This document shows, in pieces, positions 36,174 to 46,578 of a stretch of DNA of 64,000 nucleotides (position 1 is its first letter; every line of letters begins with the position of its first letter). The DNA is from CAYYNQ01 sp964473105 (lineage in GTDB: Bacteria; Sumerlaeota; Sumerlaeia; MVZB01). The stretch lies in NCBI GenBank assembly GCA_964473105.1, contig CAYYNQ010000058.1, positions 54,335 to 118,334 of the forward strand, written 5' to 3'. The notes beneath the pieces were generated by a model that did not search any database, was not told the DNA's origin, and was given only the letters and a program-made list of their open reading frames with translations. The position numbers were made by a program, and so were the translations under genes.

Positions 36174-38162
36174 CTACCAGATGAACCTCTCGTTCGTCAC
36201 GAAACGCTCGATGGTCTTCATGCCGACATGCGCAGAACGATACTTCTCGTGGCGTTCAATCGGGTAGCCCGGATTCGGCTCGATGTCGATCACCGTGTTG
36301 CCTTTCAGGGTCACTTCAACGGGGGTCTTCTTCAAGATTTTGTTGGCCATGATGTTCTCAGGGCTGTATTTCACCCCGGGAATCAGCGTCAGGTAATCCA
36401 TCGGGATGGTTCGTGTGCGCAGGGGAAAATTCACCTCAACCGCACTCCCCTTCCTGACGCTGCCGATACTGATGTAATTCCCATCCCAGCCAAAGGAACG
36501 GGATGATCCATCAACACGACACCGGACCTCATTGTAATCCGTCCATTCGGGGATCCTGACCAGGATGTTCTTCCGCGACTTCTTGACATCAATGACCACC
36601 CGACCCTCATAGGGCAGGTAACTTTGCAGGTCGGCAACCGGTGAAGCCCGGTTCATCAGCAGGTTCACCTTCAGGTCACTGTCACAGAACTCCATGATCG
36701 AGTCCCAGACCAGGTAAAGTGCCCGCGAACAGTTGCCGTTGCAACAGCCGATCGCCCGGTTGCGGTTCTGCGGATTGATCGAATGCAGGAACCCCCCGAG
36801 CACACGGTCGGCACCGTCGGCCGGCTGAATATTGCCCGGAGGCAGGTTCTTCATCTTCGTCGGTAATGCCTTGATCCGGTCCACGTCCCCCTCGACAATC
36901 TGCAGGTCGAGCAGCGTGTTTCGGACCCAGCCGTCGACCTGTTCCCAGTAATCGGCAATACCCGCACGGCTCAGGAGGACCCCCACGTCGATCATGTCGG
37001 CCGGGTAACATGAACAGGTCGGGTCGCTGATCAGAATCCCCGATCCGTTCGGGTCGCGTGTACGGATCTGGTAATCAAAACCCTTTTTGGCCCACTTTAT
37101 CATTTCCCGGTCGTTCGCGCCGAGGGCATAGGCGAGGTTGGCCGTCAATGAATGGGAGAGATGCGCAAAGTGGTCCATCAGCGGCGCACCCGTTTCCGGG
37201 TCGATCATTTTGCCGTGCTGCGAGAGGTAATTCGCGAGCCCGCGCCCGAGGTCCAGCGCCGATTCATCGCCGGTCAACCGATACCAGTTGATCGCGGCCT
37301 GCGGGGTGAAACCGACGATATAGGTCGCCGGCGTGCCGGTCATTCCCTTGGCTGCATCGTAGATCTCATGGTCACCCAATGGCACGACCGGCCCCTTGGT
37401 GCGATCCTCGTCCCACGGGGTGTAACCACGCGACAACCTGAAATAATACGTGTCATCCTCCTTCAGGGTCATCGTATGCATCCGCTCGATCTTGCGTTTT
37501 GCAATATCCCTCCAGAGCGGATTCCCGTCGTGCTGGTACCATGCGGAGAATGCAAGCATCTGCCGACCCTCGCCAAAAATGTCGGCATAGGGCTTGCCGA
37601 TGCTCTTTGTGAATTCCTCGAAAAATCCCCACGGTCGGTCATCCACCGGCTGGTAACAGAGTCCGTCCTTGCCCGTGACATGCAGCAGGCTGCCCATGAG
37701 TTTCGCATCAACATCGAAATTGTGGGTGCTGCCGGTCATGCTGCGCAGCATCGGCAGTGCCTCGAGCCACTTGGCATTGATATTGAGCAGTCCGCCGTGA
37801 CCCATCTCGAAATGCGGCGGATTGACATCGATATAGAGGATGAAATACTGCTCGTAATCCCATTTCGGTTCCAACGCGCTCGTCAGGACGTTGATGGCGC
37901 GTTCGGCCGGAACCACCAAGTCAATCGTGTCCGGGACTTCAACCTCATAGCTTTCTCCCTCGTAGGGCGCGGTGGTCACCTCTCGCGGAAGACTGGTGTC
38001 GAGGTAGTTCTCCGAAATGTCAATCCCGGCGGCTTCAACGTCGGCGACCGTCGTGGACTCCACCCTTGATGCCGTGTCGGATGTGGTCGAACAGGAAAGT
38101 GTCAGGCACGGGATCAGGATCAGTCCCATGACCGATGCGAAAAGCTTGGGGCATGACTTCAT
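36174..38162 (-). CDS. GH127-like lipoprotein, copy 2, with altered zinc-ligand motif
   Basis: The 662-residue protein starts with a lipoprotein signal (GLILIPCLTLSC, Cys 24 in the lipobox). It shares the PDTIDL N-terminal block, helical barrel and C-terminal sandwich (RIPEWTDYNEVRC) with the other copies. The CC pair is present (GCCNGNC, Cys 473/474), but the ETC motif is replaced by SDPTCSCYPADM. The Cys (383) is kept, the Glu position is Pro 381, and an extra Cys is at 385. Activity may therefore differ or be lost. An AAGGAA site precedes the start, and the short region to copy 3 is divergent. Confidence 0.8.
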   Translation of the reverse strand: MKSCPKLFASVMGLILIPCLTLSCSTTSDTASRVESTTVADVEAAGIDISENYLDTSLPREVTTAPYEGESYEVEVPDTIDLVVPAERAINVLTSALEPKWDYEQYFILYIDVNPPHFEMGHGGLLNINAKWLEALPMLRSMTGSTHNFDVDAKLMGSLLHVTGKDGLCYQPVDDRPWGFFEEFTKSIGKPYADIFGEGRQMLAFSAWYQHDGNPLWRDIAKRKIERMHTMTLKEDDTYYFRLSRGYTPWDEDRTKGPVVPLGDHEIYDAAKGMTGTPATYIVGFTPQAAINWYRLTGDESALDLGRGLANYLSQHGKMIDPETGAPLMDHFAHLSHSLTANLAYALGANDREMIKWAKKGFDYQIRTRDPNGSGILISDPTCSCYPADMIDVGVLLSRAGIADYWEQVDGWVRNTLLDLQIVEGDVDRIKALPTKMKNLPPGNIQPADGADRVLGGFLHSINPQNRNRAIGCCNGNCSRALYLVWDSIMEFCDSDLKVNLLMNRASPVADLQSYLPYEGRVVIDVKKSRKNILVRIPEWTDYNEVRCRVDGSSRSFGWDGNYISIGSVRKGSAVEVNFPLRTRTIPMDYLTLIPGVKYSPENIMANKILKKTPVEVTLKGNTVIDIEPNPGYPIERHEKYRSAHVGMKTIERFVTNERFIW

Positions 38163-38270
38163 GTCAGGTTCCTTTTCTTTTTAGAGTGATAATTGGAATC
38201 GTTCATTGTAACTTGAGCCAAACCAAAATGGCAAGATCAACAGGATTCTCCCGGAAACAGTGAACATCTT

Positions 38271-40271
38271 ATGATTTACAGACCCGTGCTCCTGACATGG
38301 CTCCTGTTGCTGTCCTGCGCTCATATGCCCGGTCCAGAACATGATTTCGAGATCCCCGTGCCGAGGCGGAACACTGGAATCGGTTACATCAATCCGGAAA
38401 TACCACGGGTTTCTGTCAGGCCGGCACAGGGACGATTCTACGAGGCCAATATCCCGGATACCCTGGACCTGGCCGCGCGGGCTGACCTGGCCATCCACGC
38501 TCTCACGCACACGGTCAACGACCATCAGGATTATGAGATGTATTTTCTCGCGGACATGTATTGTGATCCGCCCGTCATGTGGCATACCGGCGATGCCGTC
38601 AACTGCCAGTATAAGATGATGGAGGCCCTGCCGCTTCTGCGCCTGGTTACCGGGAACCGAAACCGGCTCGTGGTGGATCAGCGCTGGAAGGAGGTTTCCC
38701 TCCAGCTGATCGGGCCGGATGGACTGGCCTACTGGCCGGAAAAGGGCCGGATGCCCTGGGGTCGGCTGGGCGCAGGGTTCACGGTTCCCCTGATCGGGGA
38801 TCGATCCCAAGGACAATACTGTACATACGGATATCTTGGCCGCCTGCTTGCAACCTGGAGCATCTATCACACACTTGACGGGAACACGGTGTGGGAGGGA
38901 TACAGCCGACGCATGATCGACCGGCTTTCCGAGCTGGTCGTGGACAGGGGGGATTTTGTCTATTTCCCACAGGCTGGAATCGCGCCCGGCGCGGAATTCA
39001 ATGACGACATGCCCATGCCCGTGGATGGATGGTGGTCGTGTACATCGGGCTGGCTGATCGAGGGTCTGGCACACCATTACCGGGTATTTCGATATGAACC
39101 GGCGCTTGATCTGGCTGTCGGGCTCACGCGATTCCTCAAGGATGTCTCCGGCCAGTTTGATTCAGAGGGCCGGTTCACGGGGGTCGACCACTACCACGCC
39201 CATACGGCAGCGGTCCTGGGAATGGCGGAACTTGCGCTGGTCACGAACAACCCAGATCTGGCCGGATTTGCCAGGAAAGCCTACAACTATGCGAAGCAGA
39301 CAGGGGATCCGCTCGTGGGTTTCTTCCCCGAAAATCACCGGTATCCCCGGGATGACGGCACCTACGAATACCGTGTCCGGAAGATCGAGACCGCCGAAAC
39401 CTGTGAAGTCGCGGACATGATCGCGATCGGGCTGAAACTCGCCGATATGGGCCATGACGACTGCCTCGATGATGTCGATCGATGGATCCGGAACCAGTTT
39501 GTGGAAAACCAGATGGTTGATACGGGCTGGGTCGAACGCCTCCAGGATTCATTGGATGTCATCCCAATGAGAAAACTGTCGAACGACACGCGTGAGGGAC
39601 CCTTTGACACGACCAGGTCCGATTACAGCCCGGAGCGGTCCACCGGCCATCATGTTGCCGAACGCATGGTCGGCTGTTTTGCAGGATGGCCCCTGGCCAA
39701 CGATCTGGTTGCCGTTGCAACCCCGGGTCAACAGTTCCCGGGACACACCTTCATGAACTGCTGTCTGGGCAACGGGGCAAGGGCCATCTATTACGCATGG
39801 GAACATATCCTCGATTTCAAGGACGGAACATTATCGGTGAATTTACTGCTCAATCGGGCTTCCACCTGGGCCGATGTGAACAGCCACATCCCCTGTGAAG
39901 GACGCGTCGACATCCATGTCAAAAGAGAGTGTCATCTTGAGATTCGTATCCCCGACTGGGTGGATCCGGACCAGGTTGAGTGCGGGGTGAACGGTCAGGG
40001 CAGGCTTCCTGAATACCGCGGACGTTACGCGCTGATCGGTAAGACCCGCAAAGGTGATGTTGTGGAAATCAGCTTCCCGATCAGCGAGCGAACCGTCAGG
40101 ACAAATATCGGGGGCAGGCCCTATGAGTTGATCATACGCGGAAACGAGGTTGTTTCAATCGATCCTCCGGGAAAGTATTATCCCTATTATCAGAGAAATC
40201 ATTACAGGGAGGATCAGGTCCGCTGGAAAAGACAAAATCGTTTTGTTTCAGACCGGCTGATTCAATGGTAG
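38271..40271 (+). CDS. GH127-like lipoprotein, copy 3
   Basis: The 666-residue protein opens with a short lipoprotein signal (VLLTWLLLLSC, Cys 16). Catalytic-type motifs are intact: ETAETCEVADM (Glu 376, Cys 378) and FMNCCLGNGA (Cys 497, Cys 498). It is the closest paralogue of copy 1, with the same IGYINPEIP and PDTLDLAARA opening and nearly identical DNA over 39943-40115. The lipid anchor would hold it in the outer or inner membrane facing the periplasm or outside. A GH127-type exo-glycosidase on L-arabinofuranose or a related sugar is the nearest family guess. Confidence 0.8.
   Translation: MIYRPVLLTWLLLLSCAHMPGPEHDFEIPVPRRNTGIGYINPEIPRVSVRPAQGRFYEANIPDTLDLAARADLAIHALTHTVNDHQDYEMYFLADMYCDPPVMWHTGDAVNCQYKMMEALPLLRLVTGNRNRLVVDQRWKEVSLQLIGPDGLAYWPEKGRMPWGRLGAGFTVPLIGDRSQGQYCTYGYLGRLLATWSIYHTLDGNTVWEGYSRRMIDRLSELVVDRGDFVYFPQAGIAPGAEFNDDMPMPVDGWWSCTSGWLIEGLAHHYRVFRYEPALDLAVGLTRFLKDVSGQFDSEGRFTGVDHYHAHTAAVLGMAELALVTNNPDLAGFARKAYNYAKQTGDPLVGFFPENHRYPRDDGTYEYRVRKIETAETCEVADMIAIGLKLADMGHDDCLDDVDRWIRNQFVENQMVDTGWVERLQDSLDVIPMRKLSNDTREGPFDTTRSDYSPERSTGHHVAERMVGCFAGWPLANDLVAVATPGQQFPGHTFMNCCLGNGARAIYYAWEHILDFKDGTLSVNLLLNRASTWADVNSHIPCEGRVDIHVKRECHLEIRIPDWVDPDQVECGVNGQGRLPEYRGRYALIGKTRKGDVVEISFPISERTVRTNIGGRPYELIIRGNEVVSIDPPGKYYPYYQRNHYREDQVRWKRQNRFVSDRLIQW
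39943..40115 (+). repeat. 173-bp near-identical tract shared with 34346-34518 (inverted)
   Basis: This is the partner of the tract in GH127-like copy 1, with three mismatches over 173 bases and opposite orientation about 5.4 kb away. The inverted arrangement could also support inversion of the intervening segment. Confidence 0.88.
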
Positions 40272-40328
40272 GCCGATGAACCCGCCAACCGACTATGAAA
40301 ACGGTCACGACCACGATTCAAGAAACCC

Positions 40329-42161
40329 GTGGGCACAGCTTGCAAAAACAAGTTGGATTCGGGCAGAATACCATCCGTGAGGTTTTTCAAGGTCATCACC
40401 TGCCTGTTGATGTTTGTCCCTGCCGGGGTCAAGGCACAATATTACACCAAGCCGATCGGTGGCCAGCGTGGCACGACGTTCGAGATCAGGTACGACGGGT
40501 TTGGCTCGGCCGAGAAGGTTGAATATCAAACGCCGGGACTGACGGGCAGCGTGTCTTCCCTGGATGGAGGTTACTTCCTGGAAACGACCGCGTCGGCTGA
40601 TGCTCCGATCGGCGTACATACCGCCCGACTTTACGGCAAGGGTCAGGTGTCCATGCTGATTACACTGCAGATTGTCGCCGAGACGGTGATCCCCGAAACC
40701 AGTGATCCGCACCAGAACCCCTCCGAGGCTCAACCCATCACTTGGCCGTGTGTCGTGCAGGGCCGAATCAACGAGCATTCAGAACGTGATTTCTACGTCT
40801 TTGAGGTCCGTGAACCCGTCGAGCTCATGTTCGAGGTGATCACGGCCGCCGGCCTCCTGACCAACAACACCACTCGGCGGCTTCCGGAACCCGACCTGGT
40901 GATCTATAACAGCTCGGGTAGCTGGTTCGATCCCCGCAGACCCGTGCGCATGGAATGCAACGATGAATCAGAACTCATTTTTTTACCCTACGAGGTCCAA
41001 GGGCCGATTAAAAACTACCTGCCACGGTTGAGTTACCGTTTCACCGAACCTGGCCTGTTCCTGGCAGAGGTGAAACCACGCCAGGCGCAGCCTTCCGTGA
41101 CCGGAGGCAACGATTCCTCATATATGCTCCGAATCGTCCCGACCGGCCGCAAGGACGAAACAGAAACAATTAACTGGACCCCGCGCGAACTCCTTTACCA
41201 GGACCCAACCGCATGGAATGAACGGGATTTCACTTCCAAGATCGAGAAGGACTGGCTGGATACCCTCTGGTCACGGTCAGTCAAACCTGCGGACGGAAAC
41301 GGGAACACAAATCCCCCGAATCCCCTGGATGTCATCCGGGAAGAGGAACCCAACAGTGAACGTGATCAGGCAATCATGGTCAAAAGCCCCGTGATCCTCG
41401 AGGGAACCATTGACCGCCCCGACGATGTTGACTGGTTCCGCTTTCACGCCACGGCCGGGCAGACTCTGGTCTTTGAAGTCCGGACCCCGAACATCCCTGC
41501 CCCTCATTTCAGCCCCCAGCTGACGGTTTACGACACCGGGGGGAACGAGGTGTTCCAGAACTTCTTCCGGTTCCTCGGCGGTGACGGCGACGATTGGGGG
41601 AAATCGCTTGAACCCAAGACCGTCCATACCTTTGAAACGGAAGGTGAATACTTCCTGAAGGTTCGTGACCTGACCACCCGTCGGGGGGATCCGGAATTTG
41701 ACTGGCAGGTCCTGATCCGCCCGAAAATACCACACGTCGGACGGGTTGAGGTCCGCGAGTTTTACGGTGGAGGCAGTGAATATGTACAGACGAGCTTCAA
41801 TGTCGCAATCGGAACACCGCGAGTCCTTAAAATCGTGGCCGAGGTCGAGGAGGCATTCGAAGGGGATATCGCCCTGCAGTTCGATAACCTGCCCGAAGGC
41901 GTGACGGCCATACCGGTGGTCAGTGATGAACCGGACCTGGCTACCGAAGCAGGCCAGGTTTATGAGGACCGGGCCCCGTTGGACCTCGAGATATACAGGC
42001 CCTTCAGGAAACTGGAGACAATTCACCTGGTTGCAGCATCCGACAGCAGGACCACTCAAAAACCCGTCAAGGTGATGATGAAAGCCGTCCCGATCCTCGC
42101 CGGGAAAATCGGCAATCCCATCGCGGTCCAGGAATTACCGGTCATGGTGAACGGCAAGTAA
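40329..42161 (+). CDS. Secreted PPC-domain (bacterial pre-peptidase C-terminal) protein
   Basis: The 610-residue product has an export signal (FFKVITCLLMFVPAGVKAQ). The annotated GTG start at 40329 adds a polar leader, and the GTG at 40377 just before RFFKV is a plausible alternative. Two beta-sandwich PPC-like domains are recognisable, one from about 125 (WPCVVQGRINEHSERDFYVF) and one from about 340 (EEEPNSERDQA, DDVDWFRFHATAGQTLVFEV). Proteins of this type precede DUF1549/DUF1553 genes in planctomycete-like genomes, as here, but their role is not established. No catalytic motif was seen. Confidence 0.82.
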   Translation: MGTACKNKLDSGRIPSVRFFKVITCLLMFVPAGVKAQYYTKPIGGQRGTTFEIRYDGFGSAEKVEYQTPGLTGSVSSLDGGYFLETTASADAPIGVHTARLYGKGQVSMLITLQIVAETVIPETSDPHQNPSEAQPITWPCVVQGRINEHSERDFYVFEVREPVELMFEVITAAGLLTNNTTRRLPEPDLVIYNSSGSWFDPRRPVRMECNDESELIFLPYEVQGPIKNYLPRLSYRFTEPGLFLAEVKPRQAQPSVTGGNDSSYMLRIVPTGRKDETETINWTPRELLYQDPTAWNERDFTSKIEKDWLDTLWSRSVKPADGNGNTNPPNPLDVIREEEPNSERDQAIMVKSPVILEGTIDRPDDVDWFRFHATAGQTLVFEVRTPNIPAPHFSPQLTVYDTGGNEVFQNFFRFLGGDGDDWGKSLEPKTVHTFETEGEYFLKVRDLTTRRGDPEFDWQVLIRPKIPHVGRVEVREFYGGGSEYVQTSFNVAIGTPRVLKIVAEVEEAFEGDIALQFDNLPEGVTAIPVVSDEPDLATEAGQVYEDRAPLDLEIYRPFRKLETIHLVAASDSRTTQKPVKVMMKAVPILAGKIGNPIAVQELPVMVNGK

Positions 42162-42172
42162 TCACACCCGTA

Positions 42173-42188
42173 ATCGTTGTCGCAATCG
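42173..42188 (+). repeat. 16-base 3'-end motif, copy 1
   Basis: ATCGTTGTCGCAATCG lies 12 bases after the stop of the PPC-domain gene. The identical 16 bases occur, in the same orientation relative to the upstream gene, directly after the stop of the minus-strand gene ending at 55224. Confidence 0.5.
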
Positions 42189-42411
42189 TGAACCAGCCAA
42201 AATACGGTACGTCATGAAGGGACGGATTCCCCCTCAAGAACGAGAACAATTACGGGGACCGCTTCAGTGAATACCAGCATGATAAATCAACCCCCGCCCG
42301 GGAAAATCGGTGTCCACCCGTGTAAGTCCTTGCAAGCTCGTTTTTTACCCCGATTGCACCCCGATTTCACGGATCTTAATTGTGGAGAATAACCCCAGTT
42401 TTCGATAGAAT

Positions 42412-44985
42412 ATGAAGATGTTTGCATGGCGTAACCAAATCCCATGCCTGTTCCTGCTGGCATGCTGGACGACCACCCTGAACCTGCCGGTTGCGGCGAA
42501 ACCGACGGACGCAACACGACCGATTCTCCAGTCCATCCGTCTTCATCCGGAGAACCCCACACTGCAGGGGGCCGGCGCAATCCAGCGGTTTCTGGTCATC
42601 GGCCGTTTTTCTGACGGACTGGAACGCGACATCACGACCGACTGCAGTTTTACCCTCTCCGATTCCGGGATCGCGGAATGGACTGATGCGGAACACCTGA
42701 TCGCCCGCCGGGACGGTGTGGTCGAGGTGAAGGCCCGGCATGAAGACCATGAAATTTCCACGCAGGTCACAACCCGTGATACCGGTCTTCAAAAACCCTT
42801 CAACTTCCAACGCGATATCGGCGGGGTTTTCTCAAAGATCGGGTGCAACAGCGCCGCCTGCCATGGCGGAGTCAAGGGACGCGGCGGCTTCAAGCTCTCG
42901 ATAAATGCACTCTATCCGGAAGACGACTACAAATGGATCACACACGGCGGTGACTATCAGGTCCTGACGCCGGAACCCGCGGGCGAAATCGAACCGCGGG
43001 TCGATCTGGAAAGCCCGGAAAACAGCCTGCTGCTGCTGAAACCAACGTTCGAGGAACCGCATAAAGGCGGCGAACTCATCTCAACCGATTCACGTGAGTA
43101 CAGGATCATGCTCGACTGGATCCGCTCGGGCGCGCCATATGGTGATGTCGATCCGCTTGGCGGGGTCACCGCGCTCGAGTTTTACCCCCGGAGGATTGTT
43201 CTGGATAAACAGGGATACCAGCAGCTGCTGGTCACTGCCGTCTATGCGGATGGGAAGCGTGAAGACTACACCGACCGCGTTCATTTCAATTCCAACGACA
43301 AGCATGTCGTGGATGTCTCGATGGAAGGCTTGGTCACGGCCGAGGCGCCGGGTGAAACCACCATCACGATCCGTGCCGCAGGTCATTATGCAAACGTGAT
43401 CGCCGGGGTCATCCGTAAACCGATCATGAATTACCCCCGAATTCCTCGGTCCAATTTTATTGATGATCACGTCTTCGCCAAGCTGGAACAGTACCACATC
43501 CTGCCCTCGGATTTGTCTTCCGACCAGGAGTTCATCCGCCGGATCTGTCTGGACCTGGCGGGGACGCTGCCACCACCCTCCAGAGTTCGCGAGTTTCTTG
43601 CGGACAAGGATCCCGACAAACGCAGAAAATTGATCGAGATCCTGCTCGATTCCCCGGAATATGACGACTTCTGGACATTCCGGTTTTCCGACCTGTTCCG
43701 TGTCGACCGCGAGGCCGACATCTTCTCGGAGTGGGTGCGCAGGAATGTCGTCCATAACATCCCCTGGGACCAGGTGGCAAAGGATATCATTGCAGCACAG
43801 GGAACCGGGGGTGTGACCGAGTATTATCTCGGTTCATACAAAACCAAGGACATGAAACAGGCCGCCACCGAGCACCTGAGGTTGTTCATGGGACGCCGCT
43901 TCGACTGTGCCGAGTGCCACAACCATCCGTTCGATGTCTGGAGTCAGGACCAGTATTGGGGCATCACCTCTTTTTTCAGCCCGATGACCAGCACCGAGCT
44001 GCGGTACGACAAGGTCCTTTATGATGACCCCAAGGGCGAGGAAATCGACCTCGGCGTGGGGACCGGGGACACCACCATTCGATTCTTCGAACCGATCCAA
44101 CCTCGCACGAAGGAACTGATCCATCCAACCCTGCTTGACGGAACCGTCCTGCCCGAAGACAGGCGCCGGGATCCAAGGCGGGCGCTCGCCGAATGGATGA
44201 CATCCCATCCCTATTTTGCGGAAGCCATCGTGAACCGTATGTGGGGTTACTTCTTCGGGCGGGGCATTACCGACCCGGTGGATGCGATTGGATCGGCCAA
44301 TCCGTCCACCAACCCCGAGCTGATGCAGGTGCTGGCTGAGGATTTCCGGGAAAACGGCCATGACTTAAAACATCTGATACGACGGATCGTTTCTTCCCGG
44401 ACCTATCAGCTCTCCAGTATCCCCAACGAGAACAACAAATATGACGTGGTGAACTTTTCCCATGCCATGCCGCGGCGGCTGGAGGCTGAGGTCCTGCTGG
44501 ATGCAATCACCGAGGTCACGGGTGTCCCGGTCCACTTCAAGGAACCCGGCGGGAAAGCAGTCCCACCTGGAACACGCGCAGTCCAGCTTAAATCACCCAT
44601 CCGCTGGGAATCACGGTTCATGGAAGTCTGCGGCCGGCCCAACCGCAGAGCGCTTCCCGAACGTGACGACAAGGCCAGCCTGACCCAGGCCATGCATATG
44701 CTGGTCGGTGCAACATTCAACGAGCAATTGACAAAGGAGGGCGGCCGGATCGACAGGCTGATGGGGAGCGGCCTTTCGAAAGACGACATGATCGAGGAAC
44801 TCTACCTCGCATCCCTGTCCAGGCTCCCAACCCCCGGTGAACTGGACAGCATCGACAAGGTCTTTCTCAAACGTTCCCCGCTGATCAAGAAAGAGTTCTT
44901 TGCGGACAACCACCTGCGCCGTGATGTCCTGCACGACCTGACCTGGGCCCTGATCAATGCGCGGGAATTTACTTATAACCACTGA
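42412..44985 (+). CDS. DUF1549/DUF1553 protein with planctomycete cytochrome-like and Ig-like domains
   Basis: The 857-residue protein has a signal peptide (CLFLLACWTTTLNLPVAA). It has an N-terminal Ig-like domain and a CNSAACHGG motif (Cys 145, Cys 150, His 151; spacing of four rather than two, which I recall as usual for this family). A second bacterial Ig-like region follows (about 245-340), then DUF1549 (FIDDHVFAKLEQYH, ICLDLAGTLP) with CAECHNHPFD, a true CxxCH heme-type motif. DUF1553 is at the C-terminus (about 590-850). Heme binding and electron transfer outside the cytoplasm are likely, but no enzymatic role is known to me. It is paired with a DUF1501 gene downstream. Confidence 0.9.
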   Translation: MKMFAWRNQIPCLFLLACWTTTLNLPVAAKPTDATRPILQSIRLHPENPTLQGAGAIQRFLVIGRFSDGLERDITTDCSFTLSDSGIAEWTDAEHLIARRDGVVEVKARHEDHEISTQVTTRDTGLQKPFNFQRDIGGVFSKIGCNSAACHGGVKGRGGFKLSINALYPEDDYKWITHGGDYQVLTPEPAGEIEPRVDLESPENSLLLLKPTFEEPHKGGELISTDSREYRIMLDWIRSGAPYGDVDPLGGVTALEFYPRRIVLDKQGYQQLLVTAVYADGKREDYTDRVHFNSNDKHVVDVSMEGLVTAEAPGETTITIRAAGHYANVIAGVIRKPIMNYPRIPRSNFIDDHVFAKLEQYHILPSDLSSDQEFIRRICLDLAGTLPPPSRVREFLADKDPDKRRKLIEILLDSPEYDDFWTFRFSDLFRVDREADIFSEWVRRNVVHNIPWDQVAKDIIAAQGTGGVTEYYLGSYKTKDMKQAATEHLRLFMGRRFDCAECHNHPFDVWSQDQYWGITSFFSPMTSTELRYDKVLYDDPKGEEIDLGVGTGDTTIRFFEPIQPRTKELIHPTLLDGTVLPEDRRRDPRRALAEWMTSHPYFAEAIVNRMWGYFFGRGITDPVDAIGSANPSTNPELMQVLAEDFRENGHDLKHLIRRIVSSRTYQLSSIPNENNKYDVVNFSHAMPRRLEAEVLLDAITEVTGVPVHFKEPGGKAVPPGTRAVQLKSPIRWESRFMEVCGRPNRRALPERDDKASLTQAMHMLVGATFNEQLTKEGGRIDRLMGSGLSKDDMIEELYLASLSRLPTPGELDSIDKVFLKRSPLIKKEFFADNHLRRDVLHDLTWALINAREFTYNH

Positions 44986-45150
44986 ACCCAAATCCATAAT
45001 CGATTGACCCCACAGGGGTGAAAATGGCTAGCGTCGTCCGCTGCTTAAAAATCCAAGGGGACAACCGACATTAGGAACGGATGCCGGCTCAAGCACAAAA
45101 GCCCGTCCGTAATTGTCCTTGTCAGCCCGTAATCATCGATCGCCCCCCCG

Positions 45151-45236
45151 ATACCGACAATAATTACAATACCGATGGCGATATTGGGAAATAATATACC
45201 GGTTGACCAAAATACCAAAAATACCGACAATTACAG
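45151..45236 (+). repeat. AT-rich leader with iterated ATACCGA motifs
   Basis: ATACCGACAA occurs at 45151-45160 and 45221-45230, with further AATACC units between them, just before the DUF1501 start at 45241. The region is much more AT-rich than its surroundings. It could be a binding array or only low-complexity sequence. Confidence 0.35.
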
Positions 45237-45240
45237 AGTG

Positions 45241-46578
45241 ATGAGCACGAAGACCTGTAACCGCTGCCCGGGCGGCCATTTCAGCCGCCGAGAGTTCCTT
45301 CGAGTCGGATCCCTGTCCTTTATGGGGCTGGGGTTGGGTCAATACCTGCAGGTGAGCAACGCGCTCGCTGCCGCCACCGGGACCAAGGCCCGTTCCGTAA
45401 TCCTGGTCTTCCAGGAGGGGGGGCTCAGCCAGGTCGATTCATGGGATCCCAAACCCAGCAGCTCATTCAGGTCCATCCCGACCAATGTACCCGGCGTCCA
45501 TTTCGGGGAACTCTTCCCCAGGCTTGCCCGGCAGATGAACAAGGTTGCCGTCATCCGCTCGATGCATACCGAGCACAACAACCATACCGAGGCTACGCAT
45601 TACGCGATGACGGGACACAAAATTAACGCCTCGATGAAATTCCCCTCGTTCGGCTCGATCGTCACGAAGGAACTGGGCGCACAGGATGCAATTCCTCCCC
45701 ATCTCGCCATCACGCAATTCTCGAATACCTACAAGGACTTCCTGAAGGGACAGATCATCGATGCGAAACACGACCCGATGTACCTGCCCCAGGCCGGTCA
45801 ACCCGTGAATGCGAAGGAACCGGTCGGTGAATACAAGGTCCCGGATCTCAGCCTGCCCGAATCCGTGACGAAGGAACAGATCGAGGATCGACGCACACTG
45901 CTCGACATTATCGACCGGCAATACCGCCGAAATGTCGAGATCGCTGAATTTATGGCAATGGATGAATATACCGAGCAGGCCTGGAACATGATCCTTTCAC
46001 CCGATGTCAGGGATGCGTTCGACCTCTCGCAGGAATCGGCCAAGACCCGGGACACGTATGGCAGGGATATCAGCGGGCAGAGCATGCTGCTGGCCCGGCG
46101 TATGATCGAGGCCGGGAGCCGGTTTGTCACCGTCCAGAGCAACGATTGGGACACCCACAGCACCCATGACAAATCAATGAAGGACAAACTGGCCGAACCA
46201 CTGGACCGGACAGTATCGGTCCTGCTGGAGGACCTTGAACAGCGTGGCCTGCTCGATTCGACGGTCGTTATCGTGATGGGTGAGTTCGGCCGCACACCCT
46301 TAATCAATTTCGATGCCGGGCGCGACCACTGGCCGGAATGCTGGTCGCTGATGCTGGCCGGCGGCGGGATTCGCCCGGGCACGGTCGTCGGGGCCAGTGA
46401 CAAGGAGGGCGGCTATGTCGCCGACCGGATGGTGACCATGGGCGACCTGTATGCCACGGTCTACAAGGCGCTGGGGATCAACTGGAACAAGACCTATATG
46501 CATCCCATCGGCCGTCCCGTCAAAATTGCCAATTCGATCGACGACCAGACCGGCGTCCCGATCAAGGAACTGATCTGA
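45241..46578 (+). CDS. DUF1501 (sulfatase-like alkaline-phosphatase fold) Tat-exported protein
   Basis: The start at 45241 is chosen because the product (about 445 residues) then begins MSTKTCNRCPGGHFSRREFL, a twin-arginine signal. DUF1501 proteins have an alkaline-phosphatase/sulfatase-like fold. Recognisable blocks are ILVFQEGGLSQVDSWDPK, VIRSMHTEHNNHTEATHY, WDTHSTHD and VIVMGEFGRTPLIN followed by GRDHWPECWS. It follows the DUF1549/DUF1553 gene, the usual gene pairing. Substrate and true activity are not known, and sulfatase activity should not be assumed. Confidence 0.92.
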   Translation: MSTKTCNRCPGGHFSRREFLRVGSLSFMGLGLGQYLQVSNALAAATGTKARSVILVFQEGGLSQVDSWDPKPSSSFRSIPTNVPGVHFGELFPRLARQMNKVAVIRSMHTEHNNHTEATHYAMTGHKINASMKFPSFGSIVTKELGAQDAIPPHLAITQFSNTYKDFLKGQIIDAKHDPMYLPQAGQPVNAKEPVGEYKVPDLSLPESVTKEQIEDRRTLLDIIDRQYRRNVEIAEFMAMDEYTEQAWNMILSPDVRDAFDLSQESAKTRDTYGRDISGQSMLLARRMIEAGSRFVTVQSNDWDTHSTHDKSMKDKLAEPLDRTVSVLLEDLEQRGLLDSTVVIVMGEFGRTPLINFDAGRDHWPECWSLMLAGGGIRPGTVVGASDKEGGYVADRMVTMGDLYATVYKALGINWNKTYMHPIGRPVKIANSIDDQTGVPIKELI

